Below are positions 23,262 through 26,459 of a DNA stretch of 26,459 bases, in pieces. The first letter of the stretch is position 1. Each line of letters begins with the position of its first letter. Made by a program: the position numbers and the translations under genes. Source of the stretch: Bacteroidia bacterium (GTDB taxonomy: Bacteria; Bacteroidota; Bacteroidia; NS11-12g; UBA9320); assembly GCA_013042025.1 (NCBI GenBank), contig JABDQY010000195.1, positions 1-26,459 of the forward strand, read 5' to 3'. Under the pieces are notes generated by a model. It saw only the letters and a program-made list of their open reading frames with translations. It ran no database searches and was not told where the DNA came from.

Positions 23262-26200
23262 ATGCTTAAAAAAACCGCTTTACTCTTCTCCCTAGCTTTC
23301 TTGTTTTTTGGTGAATCAAATGCTCAATATACTCAAATCGGGAGTGGAGGATTTACAAGTGCGGTTTATGGTCCCATTTCATCTGACACCTCCACACCGT
23401 TTTATAGTAGACATGCATATATATATCCCAGTGCATCTTTAACCAATTTAGAACATGGAGATAGCATAACAGCGTTGGGGTTTAGGCATCAAACTTTTGA
23501 TACACTTAGAGGTAATTGTACGTTTAAGATTTATATTAAATCAAGTTCTCAAGCTGATTTTGGCACAACTGCCCTTAATTGGCTAGCAGAAACGAGAAAT
23601 GGAATGACCTTGGTTTATGAAGGCAACCCCAAAGATATTATTGGAAATTCTCCGAGAGAAGCAGTTTTTGAATTTAATCAAGTTTCATCCTATCGATTTG
23701 ATACTTCTGGGGCAGCTACCAATTTAGAAATTTTAGTTGAATTTAAACAAAATGCAAATCAAGCATCTTCAATACCTTGGTATTGTGAGAGTAGTTTCTA
23801 TGTTCCAACTTTCGTTTCAGGTAATGAGACTAAATATTTAAGAGGTTCAAGTAGCTCAGGATTTGATAGCATAACTACTTCAAGTACCATTATTAAACCT
23901 ACACTTAAGATTTATTATCCAAGGGAGAACCACGATATTGAAGCTAACCGTGTTTATGCTTTGGGAAGAGTTCCAATTTTAATGAATGAAGCAGATAGCA
24001 TCAAAGCTGTTGTAATTAATGTTGGAAAGAAAACGCTTTATAATCACAAGGTATATTTGGAGGTTACTGGTGCAAATTCATTTGCAGATTCTACAGTTAT
24101 TGATTCCATTCATTCATTTGAGGAGCAGTTTGTTTACTTCGATACATATAGTCCGAGTTCAATAGGTGCTGAAAATCTTAAAATTATTATTGGACATGAT
24201 GATGATTCTTCGAATAACGAAGTAAGTAAGGATAGACTGGTGAATTATAACATTTATTCGCATGCAGACCCTTTTAACCCTAATGATGGTGGAATTGGCT
24301 TTAATGGAACAACAGGAGACTTTGTTGCAAAATTTTATGTTCAAGGGACTTCATATATTAATCAAATAAAAGTCGATTTCAACCTAGCCGGTAGGGATTT
24401 TCAATTAGGAATTTGGGATGATGATGGAGCAAATGGATCGCCAGGTACGGTATTATTTATGTCCGATTCAGCGGTTACCGTGTCTGGAACGTATATAATG
24501 AATGTGTTACCTCGAGTGCAAGTTACCGAAGGTTTTTATGTAGGTATAAGGCAAGCAGGAACTTCAAATGTTTCGTTCAGTTTTCAATGGGAGAGACCTA
24601 TACGTCCAAATTCATTCTACTTCACTGCACCTGCGGGTGATTCAAGTTGGACATCGTTTTCACCAGGATTCGACTTCAATTTCAATATTCAACCGAGACT
24701 TCAAGTTGCTAATGATTTGGCAATTCTTAATATTATTACACCACAAGAAAATGATTCTATACGCTATAGTGATACAGATTCAATTGATGTACAAGCAAGT
24801 ATAATTAATTTTGGATTTTATGATCAAGGTTCATTTAATGTGGAGATGGAAATTTTGAACCGGTTCAGTCAAGTGGTGTATAGCTCAACACAAACAGCGT
24901 CTCTAGATGCAGGAGATACATTACTATTAACTTTCGATAAGTTTAGCAGATATAATATTGGTCAGTTTACAGCTAGAGCTACTGTTTCTTTAAACAATGA
25001 CAGCGTACCCGATAATAATAGTAAAGAGGTTGATTTTTTCCTTGTGAAAGATCACGATGTTGCAATAGATATTATTTTTGAGCCAACCGCTCATGATACA
25101 TTTGAGATAAGAGACGAAGGTTTCAGCCCTACCGTGCGTATTATAAATTATGGTGTTCAAGCACAAAACAATTTTGATGTTAGAGCTGAACTTCTAAACA
25201 GCAATAATGAAGTTGTTGTAAGTTACACTTCGACAGAATCTTTAGGACCTGAATTAAGTAGGATTATTAATTTTGATTCCATCTTTTTAATTGATGAGGG
25301 AGATCATACGTTCAGAGCCTATACTTTACTTCAACGCGATTCTTTTCCTAACAACGATACTGCTTCAGTAGTTATCCATTCAAAAAAATCGAGGGATTTA
25401 AAAATCTTGAATATTATTAAACCCTTGGACAACACGAAATATGCGAAGGGTACAGATTTTAGACCGTTTATTAATTTCAGAAATGATGGTATTGCCAATC
25501 ATGATTCTACATACTTTTATGCAGACATCTATGATGTAAATAATCAGTTAATTTACACTGACACAGTAATTAAACCTACCTACGTATTTAGTACTAGCCA
25601 AACAATTTTCAATACTTTTGATTGCGATTCTTTAGGAGACTTTACCTTTAAGACACGATGCTTTATTGAAAATGATCAGTTGCCAGATAATGATACAGCC
25701 AGTTCTAGATTTAGTGTTGTAACAGGAAACGACTTGCAGTTGATAGAATTGTTGAATCCCAAAGGTTCCATAGAGGTGAATACACCAGGAGATAAACCTC
25801 GAGTGATTGTGAAGAACGGTGGTTTAAATGCTGTTTCGTCAGTACCTCTCTCTATTGAAATTGAGAACAATCTGGGGCAAGTTTATTTCACAGACACCAT
25901 TAATGTAAGCTTAGCGGCTTTTGCACAAGATACGTTTTCTGCAATTAAGACTTTGAATTATAGTGACTTAGGAGATTATTATGTTACAGTAACAAATGAA
26001 TGGATAGATGAAGATGAACCAAATGCTATAGATACTATTCAATCTACATACATAACGCGATATCAAAATGATGTTTCTTTATCTGCTCATCTTTATCCTA
26101 AAAATAATGATACCATAGAGCTATATGAAAATATAAGTCCGAGAATTACGGTACTAAATCAAGGATTGGATTCTGCTAAGAATATTGAAATTGAAATAGA

Positions 26201-26459
26201 GATAATCAATCTGCAAAATTCTAGCATGTTTATCGATACCTTAACCGTTGTGGAATTGGCACCTAACAGAGCAATAAACCTTACATCAGCTGAAATTTGG
26301 ACAGCGTTAGATGGTAAGTATACACTAACTTCAAAATTGCTTCAATCCGATAATAATCTCGATAATAATACCCTCACCACTTCTTTTGATGTGGTGACAA
26401 GAATTGATGCTAAAATTGATTCAGTGAAGTTTCCTAAGTTCAATGAGGACCTAAGAATC
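23262..26459 (+). CDS. Large secreted protein with tandem ~113-residue Ig/CARDB-like repeats (3' end beyond window)
   Basis: The frame is open from ATG 23262 to the last base: 1066 codons, no stop. Signal peptide MLKKTALLFSLAFLFFGESNAQ, cleaved near NAQ. Residues 23-230 form an N-terminal beta-rich domain common in T9SS-exported proteins (FKIYIKSSS, ILVEFKQN). Residues 230-480 hold a first related module and a segment with DFQLGIWDDDGANGSPG. From 482 on, modules begin at about 482, 596, 708, 821, 933 and 1046, a spacing of 112-114 residues. Each starts with a DLxILxIxxP-like strand and ends with an Asn/Asp-rich PDNN, PNND or LDNN turn before the last strand. This is the CARDB/Ig plan of surface adhesins. 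A T9SS sorting domain is expected after the window edge. Its function is unknown; adhesion or a structural surface role is likely. Confidence 0.88.
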   Translation, partial: MLKKTALLFSLAFLFFGESNAQYTQIGSGGFTSAVYGPISSDTSTPFYSRHAYIYPSASLTNLEHGDSITALGFRHQTFDTLRGNCTFKIYIKSSSQADFGTTALNWLAETRNGMTLVYEGNPKDIIGNSPREAVFEFNQVSSYRFDTSGAATNLEILVEFKQNANQASSIPWYCESSFYVPTFVSGNETKYLRGSSSSGFDSITTSSTIIKPTLKIYYPRENHDIEANRVYALGRVPILMNEADSIKAVVINVGKKTLYNHKVYLEVTGANSFADSTVIDSIHSFEEQFVYFDTYSPSSIGAENLKIIIGHDDDSSNNEVSKDRLVNYNIYSHADPFNPNDGGIGFNGTTGDFVAKFYVQGTSYINQIKVDFNLAGRDFQLGIWDDDGANGSPGTVLFMSDSAVTVSGTYIMNVLPRVQVTEGFYVGIRQAGTSNVSFSFQWERPIRPNSFYFTAPAGDSSWTSFSPGFDFNFNIQPRLQVANDLAILNIITPQENDSIRYSDTDSIDVQASIINFGFYDQGSFNVEMEILNRFSQVVYSSTQTASLDAGDTLLLTFDKFSRYNIGQFTARATVSLNNDSVPDNNSKEVDFFLVKDHDVAIDIIFEPTAHDTFEIRDEGFSPTVRIINYGVQAQNNFDVRAELLNSNNEVVVSYTSTESLGPELSRIINFDSIFLIDEGDHTFRAYTLLQRDSFPNNDTASVVIHSKKSRDLKILNIIKPLDNTKYAKGTDFRPFINFRNDGIANHDSTYFYADIYDVNNQLIYTDTVIKPTYVFSTSQTIFNTFDCDSLGDFTFKTRCFIENDQLPDNDTASSRFSVVTGNDLQLIELLNPKGSIEVNTPGDKPRVIVKNGGLNAVSSVPLSIEIENNLGQVYFTDTINVSLAAFAQDTFSAIKTLNYSDLGDYYVTVTNEWIDEDEPNAIDTIQSTYITRYQNDVSLSAHLYPKNNDTIELYENISPRITVLNQGLDSAKNIEIEIEIINLQNSSMFIDTLTVVELAPNRAINLTSAEIWTALDGKYTLTSKLLQSDNNLDNNTLTTSFDVVTRIDAKIDSVKFPKFNEDLRI

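Noticed and set aside
24159..24344. Minus-strand open frame within the large repeat protein
   Set aside because: It is antisense to an uninterrupted 1066-codon frame with signal peptide and regular modules.

Overview
The window is AT-rich chromosomal DNA of a member of the Bacteroidota, most likely a marine or aquatic Flavobacteriales-type organism. The support is: C-terminal type IX secretion (T9SS) sorting domains, a TonB-dependent receptor with surface lipoproteins, an S46 dipeptidyl peptidase, little use of Shine-Dalgarno sequences, and repeated TAnnTTTG promoter boxes, the -7 element of this phylum. I see no insertion sequence, phage, CRISPR array, rRNA or tRNA.

Layout. 1-1323 (minus strand): the 5' part of a cysteine desulfurase and an agmatinase. 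A small lipoprotein diverges from the agmatinase across an 18-bp gap, converges on elongation factor P, and is separated from it by a perfect 18-bp bidirectional terminator. 2612-8338 (plus): a cobalamin riboswitch followed by four overlapping genes. These are a BtuB-sized TonB-dependent receptor, a T9SS protein with two tandem DUF4465 domains, a second secreted surface protein with a sorting-like tail, and a BtuG-like beta-propeller lipoprotein. Together they look like a vitamin B12 capture and uptake apparatus at the outer membrane; no inner-membrane B12 ABC transporter (BtuCD) or BtuF is present here. 8363-11364 (plus): an MsbA-type ABC exporter and class II fructose-bisphosphate aldolase, each with its own promoter. 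11370-11600 (minus): a DUF2007 protein. 11601-12026: a gene-free stretch with several inverted repeats. 12027-12734 (plus): an alpha/beta hydrolase.

12792-16266 (minus): a two-gene operon of a membrane-anchored SAM methyltransferase-like protein and a membrane-anchored FAD oxidase fused to a second C-terminal domain; this is the least understood pair in the window. 16542-17906 (minus): a cystathionine beta-synthase-type enzyme with a CBS pair. 18073-20250 (plus): an S46 peptidase of the DPP7 type. 20303-23184 (minus): a DUF255 thioredoxin-fold lipoprotein overlapping a SAM methyltransferase by 4 bases. 23262 to the end (plus): the first 1066 residues of a very large secreted protein built of about 113-residue repeats, cut by the window edge.

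Regulation. Many genes carry TAnnTTTG or a close variant immediately before the start codon, in three cases (EF-P, the PLP enzyme, the ABC exporter) only 5-6 bases away. This suggests leaderless or nearly leaderless mRNAs. The best candidates for new biology are the riboswitch-controlled surface operon with its doubled DUF4465 protein and the FAD oxidase/methyltransferase pair.
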